Shown here: positions 16,118 to 24,540 of the stretch, in pieces
Layout of the letters: each line of letters begins with the position of its first letter
How positions within the stretch are numbered: the stretch's first letter is position 1
Assembly (NCBI GenBank): GCA_963663945.1
Contig: OY760687.1
Coordinates: forward strand, 3,720,001-3,784,000
DNA from: Bin87 sp963663945
GTDB lineage: Bacteria; Chloroflexota; Dehalococcoidia; Lucifugimonadales; UBA3495
Direction: 5' to 3'
Length of the DNA stretch: 64,000 nt
Made by a program: the position numbers and the translations under genes
The notes under the pieces: model-generated
Told to the model about the DNA's origin: nothing
The model's database searches: none
The model's input: only the letters and a program-made list of their open reading frames with translations

Positions 16118-16782
16118 TATTCCGCCACCTCGCTTGCTGCCCGACGGGCCCGGTACCGGGGCGCCTGGCACAATTCCGCGATCCGGCGAACCGCGCCCAC
16201 GGTGATCAGGATGGTCTGGCGCTTGAGCACGTCGTTGGCGTTCACCAGGTCCGAGGGAAGCGTCCACACCTGCTTCAGGTTGCCGCCGGCCCTCGCCACG
16301 CTCTGCTGGGCTTCTTCCGTGACCACCAGCACCGACCCGGAGATATTCAGGTTCTCCAGGACCTGCTTCATGGACTTGGTCTTCCCGTCCAGGCTGTCGA
16401 GGGTGTCGACGCAGATCAGGCGATCTCCGCGAATTTTCTCGGAGAGCACGCACTGCAAAGCCTTGCGACGCATCGCGCGTGGCAAGGCCTTACGGTAGTC
16501 ACGGGGCTTCGGGCCGAAGGCGATTCCGCCATGTCGCCATTGTGGGGAGCGGATGCTGCCCTGGCGGGCGCGGCCCGTGTGCTTCTGTATCCAGGGTTTC
16601 CGGCCGCCGCCCGACACTTCGGCGCGGGTGCGTGTGGAATGAGTGCCCTGTCGCTGGTTCAGCTGATAGATGACCATCGCCTGGTGAACCAGTGTCTGGT
16701 TCATCGGCACGTCAAATATGGCCTCGTCCACCTCGATGGTGTCCACGGCGTTGCCGCTGGTGTTCAATACGGGGAGTTCCAT
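16117..16782 (-). CDS. rplD: 50S ribosomal protein L4
   Basis: The 221-residue protein has the L4 signature RQGTHSTRTRAEVSGGGRKPW and QKHTGRARQGSIRSPQWRHGG in outline, forming the extended tunnel loop. In enterobacteria L4 also represses the S10 operon, so the leader hairpin before rplC is of interest. It follows rplC by 55 bases. Confidence 0.97.
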   Translation of the reverse strand: MELPVLNTSGNAVDTIEVDEAIFDVPMNQTLVHQAMVIYQLNQRQGTHSTRTRAEVSGGGRKPWIQKHTGRARQGSIRSPQWRHGGIAFGPKPRDYRKALPRAMRRKALQCVLSEKIRGDRLICVDTLDSLDGKTKSMKQVLENLNISGSVLVVTEEAQQSVARAGGNLKQVWTLPSDLVNANDVLKRQTILITVGAVRRIAELCQAPRYRARRAASEVAE

Positions 16783-16837
16783 TTCGGATCAGTTCCTTGC
16801 CGATGGGCGCCATGCGGAGCAGGCGTATCGGTTCGTT

Positions 16838-17470
16838 CTATTCCCTTGCCTTGCTCTTGCCGGTCTTGCGGATGGTAACGGCGCTGTTGGGGGCGCCGGG
16901 AATGCCGCCTTTGACCATGAGCAGGTTCCGTTCGGCGTCCACGCGAACTACTTCCAGACCCTTGCTGGTCACCCGGCGGTTGCCCATGTGCCCGGACATT
17001 TTCAGGCCCTTGAAGACCTTGCCCGGCGTGGTGCCCCCGCCGATGGAGCCCGGAGCGCGCGCGCGGTCCGACTGACCGTGAGTGCGAGGGCCGCCGCCGA
17101 AGCCGTGTCGCTTCATGGTTCCGGCGAACCCCTTGCCCTTGGACTTGCCAATAACGTCAACGATCTCGCCCGGTTCGAAGATGTCCACCGAAACCAACTG
17201 ACCGACTTCATAAGCACCGGTGTCGTCGGCGCGCACTTCCTCGAGGCGGCGGCCGATCTGGCTGCCGCGCAGGTGCCCGGCCTCGGGCTTGGTGGGCCTG
17301 CGGACCCGCCCGAACCCCAGCTGGACCGACTGGTAGCCGTCCTTCTCCGCGGTGCGGATCTGGGTGACGGCGCAGGGGCCAGCTTCGATGATGGTTACGG
17401 GCACGACCTGTCCGGCGTCGTTGAACACCTGGGACATACCGATCTTTTTGCCGAGGAACGCCTTGAGCAT
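16838..17470 (-). CDS. rplC: 50S ribosomal protein L3
   Basis: The 210-residue protein begins MLKAFLGKKIGMSQVFNDAG and has KGKGFAGTMKRHGFGGGPRTHGQ in outline, then GSIGGGTTPGKVFKGLKMSGHMG, all L3 signatures. It is one of the first proteins in 50S assembly. A 199-base gap with its own promoter candidate separates it from rpsJ, so L3 may open a separate transcription unit. Confidence 0.97.
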   Translation of the reverse strand: MLKAFLGKKIGMSQVFNDAGQVVPVTIIEAGPCAVTQIRTAEKDGYQSVQLGFGRVRRPTKPEAGHLRGSQIGRRLEEVRADDTGAYEVGQLVSVDIFEPGEIVDVIGKSKGKGFAGTMKRHGFGGGPRTHGQSDRARAPGSIGGGTTPGKVFKGLKMSGHMGNRRVTSKGLEVVRVDAERNLLMVKGGIPGAPNSAVTIRKTGKSKARE

Positions 17471-17520
17471 TTTCTTTGCCTGCGAGTGTTGGCCGATGGA
17501 TTGAATTCGTTAGATAAAAT

Positions 17521-17548
17521 GGCGGCGGTGGCCTTCATGCCAGCCGCC
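17521..17548 (-). promoter_or_regulatory. Leader hairpin before rplC, possible attenuator
   Basis: On the minus strand GGCGGC-TGGC pairs with GCCA-(CC)-GCCGCC around a short ATGAAG loop. It is followed by ATTTTAT, a weak T-rich run. The hairpin sits inside the inferred leader, about 50 bases before the rplC start and just after the promoter candidate at 17562-17590. It could be an attenuator or an r-protein binding site. The structure is read directly from the sequence; the function is a guess. Confidence 0.4.
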
Positions 17549-17561
17549 AGCCGGAACTGCA

Positions 17562-17590
17562 ATTCTACGACGGGATCACTATTCTTTCAA
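17562..17590 (-). promoter_or_regulatory. Promoter candidate for the rplC operon
   Basis: Read on the minus strand, TTGAAA and TAGAAT are separated by exactly 17 bases, each one mismatch from the sigma-70-type consensus. The start site would fall near 17555, giving a leader of about 85 bases before rplC. The rpsJ-rplC gap is unusually wide for this operon, in keeping with an internal promoter. Confidence 0.6.
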
Positions 17591-17669
17591 GCCTGATTGT
17601 CCCGTCCGTAGGCTGTTTTACCCGCCTCGCCCGCAATTCCGGCAGGCGCCGGCTGCGGGATCGGCCGGT

Positions 17670-17963
17670 TTAGAGCTTGATGGAGATGTCCACTCCCGCC
17701 GGCATGTTGAGCCGGGTGAGCGCGTCGATGGTTTTGCTGGTGGGTTCCATGATGTCCAGGAGCCGCTTGTGCGTTCGAATCTCGAAGTGCTCGCGGGAGT
17801 CCTTGTCGACGTGTGGTCCCCTGATGACGCAGAACCGGCGGATCTGCGTGGGCAGTGGCACCGGGCCCGCGACCCGGGCGCCGGTCAGTTCGGCGGTGTC
17901 CACAATTTGCGCGCTGGACTGGTCCAGCATCTTGTGGTCAAACGCCTTGAGGATGATCCGCAT
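17670..17963 (-). CDS. rpsJ: 30S ribosomal protein S10
   Basis: I use the ATG at 17963 (MRIILKAFDHKMLDQS), which has AAGG six bases upstream. An in-frame ATG at 17981 adds six residues but lacks a ribosome-binding site. The 97-residue product has the S10 signature VAGPVPLPTQIRRFCVIRGPHVDKDSREHFE in outline. S10 normally heads the S10 operon; here it follows fusA by 70 bases with no tuf gene between. Confidence 0.95.
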   Translation of the reverse strand: MRIILKAFDHKMLDQSSAQIVDTAELTGARVAGPVPLPTQIRRFCVIRGPHVDKDSREHFEIRTHKRLLDIMEPTSKTIDALTRLNMPAGVDISIKL

Positions 17964-18033
17964 TTGTTGCCTTGCGACCATAATGTAATCCGATAATGCT
18001 CCAGTAGTGTGTTTGGTCCGGATGGCCCGTTCG

Positions 18034-20115
18034 CTAGCGGTTGGTCGTCAGGGTACGGGCAACGCTCTCCGGCACCGGCTCATAATGCCGGAACTCCATG
18101 GTGTACGAGGCACGTCCACGGGTGAGCGAACGCAGCGCCGTCGTGTACGCGAAAGTCTCCCCTAGGGGGATCATCGCGCTCACGGTCTGCAGGTCATCCT
18201 GCCCTTCGATGCTGCGAATCTGGGCGCGGCGCCCTCCCAAGTCGCTCAGCACTTCGCTGAGATACTCGCCCGGCGTCACGATCTCCATCTCGAAGAAGGG
18301 TTCCTGCAACACCGGGGCCGCCCGGCGCGTACCGTCCCGCATGGCAATCATTGCCGCGGAACGGAAGGCCATTTCGGACGAGTCCACCGTGTGGTAACTG
18401 CCGTCTACCAGCGTGACCTTCAAGTCAACCAGAGGATAGCCAGCCAACGGGCCGTTGTCCAGAGCCTGCTTGACGCCGGCCTGGACGGCCGGAATGAAGT
18501 TGCGTGGTATGGTGCCGCCGGTGATCCCGTCGACGAAATCGGCGCCGGCGCCGCGCTCCTGCGGCTCCAGCTCCAGCCAAACGTGTCCGTACTGACCATG
18601 GCCGCCGGTCTGGCGCACAAAGCGCCCTTCGACCCGGATCGGCTTGGTGATGGCTTCGCGGTAGGCGACCCGGGGCTGGCCGACGCGGGCTTCCACGTCG
18701 AACTCGCGCCGCATGCGGTCCACCAGCACCTCCAGGTGCAGTTCGCCCATGCCGGAGATGACGGTCTGGCCGGTTTCGTCGTTGAACCGGACCACGAAGG
18801 TGGGGTCTTCTTCCGAGAGCTTGCGCATGGCTTCGCCGAGCTTGTCCTGGTCGGCGCGGGTGGCGGGCTCGATGGCCACCGACACAACGGGCTCGGGGAA
18901 ATGAGGCGGCTCGAGGATCACGGGCTTGTGATCGGTGCAGATGGTGTCGCCGGTGAAGGTGTCTTTCAGGCCCACCGCCGCGCAGATGTTGCCGGCGGTG
19001 ATCTCCGGCAACTCTTCCCGGTGATTGGCGTGCATCCGCAGCAGCCGGCCCATGCGCTCCCGGTTCCCTCGGGTAACGTTGCGCACGGCGGCGCCGGCCT
19101 CGATTTTGCCGGAGTAAATTCGCAGGAACACCAGCCGGCCAACGTAGGGGTCGACCACGACCTTGAAGGCCAGGGCAGACAGGGGTTCGCTGTCCACTGG
19201 CTCTCGGATCTCAATGGTGTCAGTGTCGGGCACCGTGCCTTCCACGGCCGGAACGTCCAGCGGAGACGGCAGGTAGCAGATGATGGCGTCGAGCAGAGGG
19301 TGGACGCCCTTGCCGCGCATCGCGCTGCCACACAGCACCGGCACCAACTGGCGGTTGATGGTGGCGGCGCGCAGGGCGGACCGGAGGTCGTCGGCGCAGA
19401 TGTCCTCGCCCTCGAGGTACTTGATGAGGAGGGCCTCGTCCGTCTCGACGATCTTCTCGATCATCTCCTGCCGGTAGTCGTTGTAGGCCTGCTCGTATTC
19501 GGACGGAACCGGCATCAGTTCCGGTGGGTCGGCCACGTCGTCGCGCCCGTCGGAATACATAACGGCCTGGCCTTCAATCAGATCGACCACGCCGCGAAAT
19601 TCGTCCTCTGCCCCGATCGGTACCTGCACCGCAACGGGGTTGCCTTTCAGCCGGCGTCGAATGGACTCGATGGTGCGCTCGTAGGACGCGCCGACCCGGT
19701 CCATCTTGTTCACAAAGCAGATGCGGGGAACGTCGTAGGTGTCGGCCTGGCGCCAGACGGTTTCTGATTGGGGCTGCACGCCGGCCACGGCGTCCAGCAC
19801 CACGATGCCGCCGTCAAGGACGCGCAGGCTGCGTTCCACCTCGGCGGTGAAGTCCACGTGGCCTGGGGTGTCGATGATGTTGACCTGGTGGTCGCGCCAG
19901 TAGGCGGTTGTGGCAGCCGCGGTGATGGTGATGCCCCGTTCTTTCTCCTGCGGCATCCAGTCCATGGCCGTTGTGCCCTCGTCCACGCCGCCAACCTTGC
20001 GGATGCGACCGGTGAGGTAGAGCACGCGCTCGGTGACCGTGGTCTTGCCGGCGTCGATGTGTGCGATAAAGCCGATGTTGCGTATCAGATCGGCGTTGGT
20101 TGTTACGACAGTCAT
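18034..20115 (-). CDS. fusA: Translation elongation factor G
   Basis: EF-G is the GTPase that drives translocation on the ribosome. The start is the ATG at 20115 (MTVVTTNADLIRNIG); the open frame further upstream is not EF-G-like. The 693-residue protein shows the P-loop AHIDAGKTT, switch region KERGITITAAATT, DTPGHVDF and NKMDR, then domains II-V ending in VPESVARTLTTNR. Length is normal. It lies in the str operon after rpsG. Confidence 0.97.
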   Translation of the reverse strand: MTVVTTNADLIRNIGFIAHIDAGKTTVTERVLYLTGRIRKVGGVDEGTTAMDWMPQEKERGITITAAATTAYWRDHQVNIIDTPGHVDFTAEVERSLRVLDGGIVVLDAVAGVQPQSETVWRQADTYDVPRICFVNKMDRVGASYERTIESIRRRLKGNPVAVQVPIGAEDEFRGVVDLIEGQAVMYSDGRDDVADPPELMPVPSEYEQAYNDYRQEMIEKIVETDEALLIKYLEGEDICADDLRSALRAATINRQLVPVLCGSAMRGKGVHPLLDAIICYLPSPLDVPAVEGTVPDTDTIEIREPVDSEPLSALAFKVVVDPYVGRLVFLRIYSGKIEAGAAVRNVTRGNRERMGRLLRMHANHREELPEITAGNICAAVGLKDTFTGDTICTDHKPVILEPPHFPEPVVSVAIEPATRADQDKLGEAMRKLSEEDPTFVVRFNDETGQTVISGMGELHLEVLVDRMRREFDVEARVGQPRVAYREAITKPIRVEGRFVRQTGGHGQYGHVWLELEPQERGAGADFVDGITGGTIPRNFIPAVQAGVKQALDNGPLAGYPLVDLKVTLVDGSYHTVDSSEMAFRSAAMIAMRDGTRRAAPVLQEPFFEMEIVTPGEYLSEVLSDLGGRRAQIRSIEGQDDLQTVSAMIPLGETFAYTTALRSLTRGRASYTMEFRHYEPVPESVARTLTTNR

Positions 20116-20156
20116 ACCTGTACCTGGGGAGAGTTGGGGGAGGGAGTGAGACAAGT

Positions 20157-20184
20157 GTAGGGGCGAATGTTCATTCGCCCCTAC
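20157..20184. repeat. Dispersed palindrome, copy 1
   Basis: GTAGGGGCGAAT and ATTCGCCCCTAC form perfect 12-base arms around GTTC. It lies in the 86-base gap between rpsG and fusA. Four other copies with the same core occur at 39594, 56944, 58944 and 61845. As RNA it would fold into a stable hairpin inside the str message. Confidence 0.85.
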
Positions 20185-20201
20185 GACGCATGATGACGAT
20201 T

Positions 20202-20672
20202 TTAGCGGCGGTAATGGACGAAGGCGCGGTTGGCCTCGGCCATGCGGTGCAGTTCGTCCTTGCGGCGCACTGCGGAACCTTCGCCACGGGCGGCGTCCAT
20301 GAATTCGTTGGCGAGCCCGCGGGCCATGCGCATGCCGTTCCGGGCCCGGGCGCCGCGGATGATCCAACGCATCGCCAAAGCCTCGCTGCGGCTGGTGCGG
20401 AGTTCAACCGGGACCTGGTAGGTGGCGCCGCCGACGCGGCGGGGCCGCACCTCAACCAGAGGGGTGGCGTTGCGCAGCGCCGTGGAAAATATGCCCATCG
20501 GGTCCTGGCTCGTATCCTGTCGCACCAACTCCAGGGCGTCGTAGACCACACGCTGGGCGGTGGACTTTTTGCCCTTGAGCATGACCCGGTTGATGAACTT
20601 GGACAACTCCGCGTTGTTGTAACGCGGGTCGGGTTTGACGATTCTGGGTTCCGCTCGCCGTCTGCGTGACAT
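20202..20672 (-). CDS. rpsG: 30S ribosomal protein S7
   Basis: I choose the ATG at 20672 (MSRRRRAEPRIVKPDPRYNN), giving the classical 156 residues; an upstream ATG at 20705 adds eleven poorly conserved residues. The S7 signature KFINRVMLKGKKSTAQRVVYDAL in outline and the C-terminal RMAEANRAFVHYRR are present. S7 nucleates assembly of the 30S head and contacts the E-site tRNA. It follows rpsL in the standard order. Confidence 0.96.
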   Translation of the reverse strand: MSRRRRAEPRIVKPDPRYNNAELSKFINRVMLKGKKSTAQRVVYDALELVRQDTSQDPMGIFSTALRNATPLVEVRPRRVGGATYQVPVELRTSRSEALAMRWIIRGARARNGMRMARGLANEFMDAARGEGSAVRRKDELHRMAEANRAFVHYRR

Positions 20673-20753
20673 GGCTAATCTACCTTGCTTTCCAAAATGA
20701 GCCACCCCCGCGGTGGGGGTGACGTTGGCCTAATTTCTCGGTTAGGGTCTCGG

Positions 20754-21164
20754 TCAGCCTCTACGAGTACCGTATTTGCTGCGACCCTGGCGACGCCCGT
20801 CGACGCCCTCGGTGTCCAGGTTGCTGCGTACCACGTGGTACCGCACGCCGGGCAGGTCCTTGACGCGGCCGCCGCGGATCAGCACCACCGAGTGCTCCTG
20901 AAGGTTGTGCCCTTCGCCGCCGATGTAGGCGGTGACTTCCACGCCGTTGGTCAGCCGTACGCGGCAGATCTTGCGCAACGCGGAGTTGGGCTTCTTGGGG
21001 GTCATGGTGCGCACCTGGATGCATACGCCGCGACGTTGCGGACACCCGGGGCCCCAGCGCGTGCGGTTCCGCAGGGAGTTCTGCACCCAGTGAAGGGCCG
21101 GCGCCTTGGTCTTCTTGCGCATCGGCTTGCGGCCCTTGCGTACCAGTTGATTGACAGTAGGCAT
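20754..21164 (-). CDS. rpsL: 30S ribosomal protein S12 with internal insertion
   Basis: The start is the ATG at 21164 (MPTVNQLVRKGRKP) with AAGGA six bases upstream. The 136-residue product has TPKKPNSALRK and GGRVKDLPGVRYH, the decoding-centre loops where streptomycin-resistance changes occur in other bacteria. Between APAL (residue 24) and GCPQRRGVC (residue 40) there is an extra segment of about 14 residues (HWVQNSLRNRTRWGP) absent from the 124-residue E. coli form. It is the first gene of the translation block. Confidence 0.96.
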   Translation of the reverse strand: MPTVNQLVRKGRKPMRKKTKAPALHWVQNSLRNRTRWGPGCPQRRGVCIQVRTMTPKKPNSALRKICRVRLTNGVEVTAYIGGEGHNLQEHSVVLIRGGRVKDLPGVRYHVVRSNLDTEGVDGRRQGRSKYGTRRG

Positions 21165-21210
21165 AAAAATTCCTTCGCTGCCGGTTGGATTTCCGGCGTA
21201 ACAGTGCAAG

Positions 21211-21240
21211 ATGTTACTGCCACCGCCCCGAATGTGTCAA
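21211..21240 (-). promoter_or_regulatory. Promoter candidate for the str operon
   Basis: On the minus strand a perfect TTGACA (21235-21240) is followed after 18 bases by TAACAT (21211-21216). The start site would lie about 40 bases before the rpsL ATG. This is the best promoter match upstream of the whole ribosomal block. Confidence 0.7.
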
Positions 21241-21368
21241 CTAAATGCAGGCTCGGCAAGCGTCAAAACTTGAGGAGTCTGCCCGGCGACAGGTTGAGGA
21301 TGCATTCCAAATGCGAAACGCGCTCCACGTGGGCGCCGCCGGTTGCGTCGTCTGCTTCTGGTGAGGCG

Positions 21369-21728
21369 CTACGTTTGGGTCAGCAGCGGGCGGAGTTTGT
21401 CCAGGAGGGCCTCCACGTCGTCGAGGCTTTCGGATACCAGGGCGGCTTCCATGTCGTTTTCGTAGAAGTTCTCGTGGAGTGCGCCCGCCACCGCGAACAG
21501 GCGGAATATATCGCCGTCACCGGTTTCGGCGCGAAGCCTGCTGGCGGTTCTGTGGTAGTGGCGGTGGCGGTTGTGCTCCCAGCCGCGCTGCTCGGCGATG
21601 GCCTTGAGCATCTGAGTGGCGGCGCCCCAGCCCTTTTCGGAGGCCTGCGGCAGGTCGCCGGCGGTCAGTTCCTGTCTGGCCTGCGCCAGGAAATGCTCAC
21701 TGGCTTGTTGATATTGCTGCGTAGTCAC
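21369..21728 (-). CDS. Small HEPN/PaREP1-like helical protein, copy A
   Basis: The GTG start at 21728 is preceded by AGGAG seven bases upstream and gives 119 residues of mostly helical sequence. An Rx6H motif (Arg48-His55, RGWEHNRH) is conserved in all three copies in this window, as in the HEPN superfamily of RNA-binding or RNase domains. The family resembles archaeal PaREP1-type proteins. No nucleotidyltransferase partner is adjacent. Copy B at 27699 is about two-thirds identical by eye. The function is unknown. Confidence 0.6.
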   Translation of the reverse strand: MTTQQYQQASEHFLAQARQELTAGDLPQASEKGWGAATQMLKAIAEQRGWEHNRHRHYHRTASRLRAETGDGDIFRLFAVAGALHENFYENDMEAALVSESLDDVEALLDKLRPLLTQT

Positions 21729-21794
21729 GGGAGAACTCCTGCTCCAGGTCAGGTTATCAGCGCTACGCCGCCAGGGGCAAATGCCAGGGCATCA

Positions 21795-21811
21795 GGCGCC
21801 CGACCGGCGCC
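21795..21811 (-). other. GC-rich hairpin after phaB
   Basis: GGCGCC is repeated around CGACC as a perfect six-base stem, about 45 bases past the phaB stop codon. It has no T-run and so is only a weak candidate for transcript end or stability at the close of the pha operon. Confidence 0.3.
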
Positions 21812-21854
21812 GGGCCCGCCTCAACAATTGGCAAGATCGCGCGATGGGCGGCTG

Positions 21855-22598
21855 TTACATGAACAAACCGCCGTTCACCTCAAGCTCCGCGCCGGTGACG
21901 TAGTCGCCCTCGGGAGAGCAGAGGAACACCACCATCTGGGCAACCTCTTCGGCCTTGCCGAAACGGCGCAGGGGGATCTGGCTGAGCAGGCGGTCCTGGA
22001 TGTTCTCGGGTATGGAGGAGACCATTTCGGTCTCGATGAAGCCGGGGGCCACCGCATTCACGGTGATGCCCTTGCTGGCCAGCTCTTTCGCCAGGGTCTT
22101 GGTCATGGCGGCGACGCCGGCCTTGGATGCGGCGTAGTTGGCCTGGCCGAAGTTGCCGATCTGGCCAATGACCGAGGTGATGTTCACCACGCGGCCATAG
22201 TTCTGCTCCACCATCTGGTCGATGCAGACCTTGGTGCAGTTGAAGACGCCGTCGAGGTTGATGGCCAGCACCTTGCGCCAGGTGGAATGGTCCATGTTGA
22301 CGAAGGTCTTGTCGGAGGTGACGCCAGCGTTGTTGACCAGGATGTCGATGTGGCCGAACTCCCGGATCACGGAGTGGGCCATGGCGTAGGTGTCGGGGAA
22401 GTCGCCGACGTCGGCCCGGGCCAGGACGCCCTTGCGTCCCAGCGCCTGGATCTCTTCGACCACGGCCGCCGCAGCCGCTTCGTTGGAGACGTAGTTGATG
22501 GCAACGTCGGCGCCTTCTTGCGCCAGGGCCAGGGCGATGGCGCGGCCGATTCCGCGGGAGGCTCCGGTGACGAGGGCAGTGCGTCCTTCGAGTTTCAT
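21855..22598 (-). CDS. phaB: Acetoacetyl-CoA reductase / 3-oxoacyl reductase (SDR)
   Basis: The 247-residue short-chain dehydrogenase has the NADP-binding TGASRGIG (11-18), NNAG, and the full catalytic tetrad Asn114, Ser142, Tyr155 and Lys159. FabG and PhaB cannot be told apart by motifs alone. The position just after phaE and phaC argues for PhaB, which makes (R)-3-hydroxybutyryl-CoA for polymer synthesis. AGGAGG lies five bases before the ATG. It is the last gene of the pha operon. Confidence 0.85.
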   Translation of the reverse strand: MKLEGRTALVTGASRGIGRAIALALAQEGADVAINYVSNEAAAAAVVEEIQALGRKGVLARADVGDFPDTYAMAHSVIREFGHIDILVNNAGVTSDKTFVNMDHSTWRKVLAINLDGVFNCTKVCIDQMVEQNYGRVVNITSVIGQIGNFGQANYAASKAGVAAMTKTLAKELASKGITVNAVAPGFIETEMVSSIPENIQDRLLSQIPLRRFGKAEEVAQMVVFLCSPEGDYVTGAELEVNGGLFM

Positions 22599-22645
22599 GT
22601 GTGCCTCCTGTTGCTTCGATCGGGTATTTCGCTGCGGGACTTGGG

Positions 22646-23380
22646 TCAGGCCTGCTCTCCTTCGTCGGCGGTGGCGCCGGCCGCCGTGGTGGATGACCGG
22701 GCGGAACGGGAGCGGGACGACTGCGGACGCCGGGATGCACTCAACTCACTCCGCAGCTTGCGAATCTCGTCTTCCAGATCGTCCAGCTTTTCCTCCATGC
22801 CGATGATCCGGGCAAACATGCGGTCCATCTGACTGCGGGAGGGCAGGTTGTAGGCGCGCAGCATGGAGTTGATCTGCGGGTTGACCTGCTTGGCAGTGCG
22901 CTCCTGAAACGCCAGGCCCTGCTCCATGTACTTACCCAGCGCCTGGGAGAACTCCTCGGTGGTCATCACCTCCGAGAAGGTGGCGGCCATGGTTTCCAGG
23001 TAGCGGGCCCACTGGCGTTGGGCCTCTTCGATGGACGGCTGCGGGTTTTCGCCGGACTGGCTGTTCAGCCACTGCGACTGCCAGGTTTCGAACATCTTCT
23101 GCCACATCTGCATGAAATCGGCCGGGTTGAACGGCGGCGTGAAGGGCGCGGATCCCGGCGCGCCGGCGCCCGGCGGGAAGCCAAAGGGAAATGCGCCAAA
23201 GGGGAACCCGGCAAATGAGGACGCGCCGAACGGCGACGCGCCCGGGTTCGGAGGAGTGAAGCCGCCGAACCCGGCAGCGGCCTGCGACCAGGCCTCGGTG
23301 GATTTGCGGATCATGTCCTGCCACGCTTCAAAGAAAGCGGTGGCGTTGTTTTCGGTGGTGCCATTGTCGGCGGTGGTCAT
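22646..23380 (-). CDS. phaE: PHA synthase class III subunit PhaE
   Basis: The ATG at 23380 (MTTADNGTTENN) has GGGAG nine bases upstream. The 244-residue product has an N-terminal helical part, a Gly/Pro/Phe-rich segment around residues 38-80, a conserved helical region (ADFMQMWQKMFETWQSQWL) and a C-terminal coiled coil (RIIGMEEKLDDLEDEIRKLRSEL) like PhaE proteins. PhaE activates PhaC in class III synthases. The tail is Ser/Arg-rich. Context with phaC makes the call firm. Confidence 0.85.
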   Translation of the reverse strand: MTTADNGTTENNATAFFEAWQDMIRKSTEAWSQAAAGFGGFTPPNPGASPFGASSFAGFPFGAFPFGFPPGAGAPGSAPFTPPFNPADFMQMWQKMFETWQSQWLNSQSGENPQPSIEEAQRQWARYLETMAATFSEVMTTEEFSQALGKYMEQGLAFQERTAKQVNPQINSMLRAYNLPSRSQMDRMFARIIGMEEKLDDLEDEIRKLRSELSASRRPQSSRSRSARSSTTAAGATADEGEQA

Positions 23381-23424
23381 CAGTGGGCGCTCCCGGGGTG
23401 GTGGTGGCTTGAGGGTGGGTACGT

Positions 23425-24501
23425 TCAGTTGGACCGGGCCGAAACCCACTCGTCGATCTTGGGCCACAGTGTCTGGTGGGCCTGCCTGCCGGAGAAGACG
23501 GAGATGTGTCCGCCGGGGAGTTCCACGAACTCCTTGTCCTCGCTGGATACCACGTCCATCAGGCTCCGCGCGGCCGGAGACGGGACGATGTAGTCCTGGC
23601 TGGCGGCCGCTACCAGCAGCGGCTGGCGGATCTGAGACAGGTTGACGGCGCGGCCGTTGATGAGGAACTGTCCCTGGATCATCTCGTTTTTGCCGTACAG
23701 GTTCTTGGACAATTGGCGGAAGAAGCGGCCGGGCATGGCGACGAAGTCGTTGGCCCAACGGCTCATGGCCTTGTAGCTTTCGATGTAGCCGGGACGGGTG
23801 GCGTTGGACCACAGGCCGGCCATGGCCTGGGCCTCCAGGGTGGGCCGCAGCATCTTGAACCCGGTGTTCATCAGCACCGACGGCAGGCTGCCGTAGTGCT
23901 CAACGATCAGGTCGGCGGGGAAGTAACGTTCGTCCAGCCAGGTGCGGAACATGCCGCCCTGCTCGAAGTCGATGGGCGCAACCACGGCCACGAAGTTGCG
24001 AACCGGAGCGTCCGGGTGCAGGGCCAGGTACGCGGCGCTGAGGGTCCCGCCCAGGCAGATGCCGTTGAGGGTGATCTCGCTGGCGCCGGAGGCTTCCAGG
24101 GCGCGTTCGATGGCCCGGGGGATGATCTTGTAGACGCCCTCCTCGAACCCGAGTTCCTTGTCCTCCTCGCCGACCACGCCCCAGTCCAGCAGGAACACGT
24201 CGTGGCCGTGGTTGACCAGGTACTCGATCATGCTGTTGCCGGGGAGCAGGTCCAGGACGTAGGTCCTGCTGATGCCCAGCCAGGGAATGATGAGGTACGG
24301 CATGCCCAGGGTCTCGCGATCCCGGGAGCCATAGCGGAGCAGCCGCGTGTTGCCGCGCTTCCAGATAACTTCGTAGGGTGTGACCTCGGCGGGCGGGTCG
24401 GCCGGGTTGACGACGAAAGCGTCGAACATGGCCTGGAAGCGCTGCCACTGCTGCTGCGCTTCCTGCTGAAATTGGGAGGCGTATTCGGTCGAATTGACCA
24501 C
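23425..24501 (-). CDS. phaC: Polyhydroxyalkanoate synthase class III subunit PhaC
   Basis: The enzyme polymerises (R)-3-hydroxyacyl-CoA into storage polyester. It has the alpha/beta-hydrolase lipase-like box GICLGG with catalytic Cys149, and likely Asp303 (SQDYIVP) and His332 (GGHISVFSG) complete the triad. At 358 residues it matches the short class III form that needs PhaE. The start is a GTG with AGGAG eight bases upstream. Confidence 0.93.
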   Translation of the reverse strand: MVNSTEYASQFQQEAQQQWQRFQAMFDAFVVNPADPPAEVTPYEVIWKRGNTRLLRYGSRDRETLGMPYLIIPWLGISRTYVLDLLPGNSMIEYLVNHGHDVFLLDWGVVGEEDKELGFEEGVYKIIPRAIERALEASGASEITLNGICLGGTLSAAYLALHPDAPVRNFVAVVAPIDFEQGGMFRTWLDERYFPADLIVEHYGSLPSVLMNTGFKMLRPTLEAQAMAGLWSNATRPGYIESYKAMSRWANDFVAMPGRFFRQLSKNLYGKNEMIQGQFLINGRAVNLSQIRQPLLVAAASQDYIVPSPAARSLMDVVSSEDKEFVELPGGHISVFSGRQAHQTLWPKIDEWVSARSN

Positions 24502-24540
24502 GGATTTGTCTCCTGTAGGTTGCCGCTGAAAGACTGCGAT

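Noticed and set aside
18391..19767. Long open frame (458 codons) on the plus strand inside fusA
   Set aside because: It is the complement of a well-conserved EF-G sequence in GC-rich DNA and has no recognisable protein motif or ribosome-binding site.
20116..20367. Upstream extension of fusA
   Set aside because: It crosses the intergenic palindrome and the end of rpsG and is not EF-G-like.
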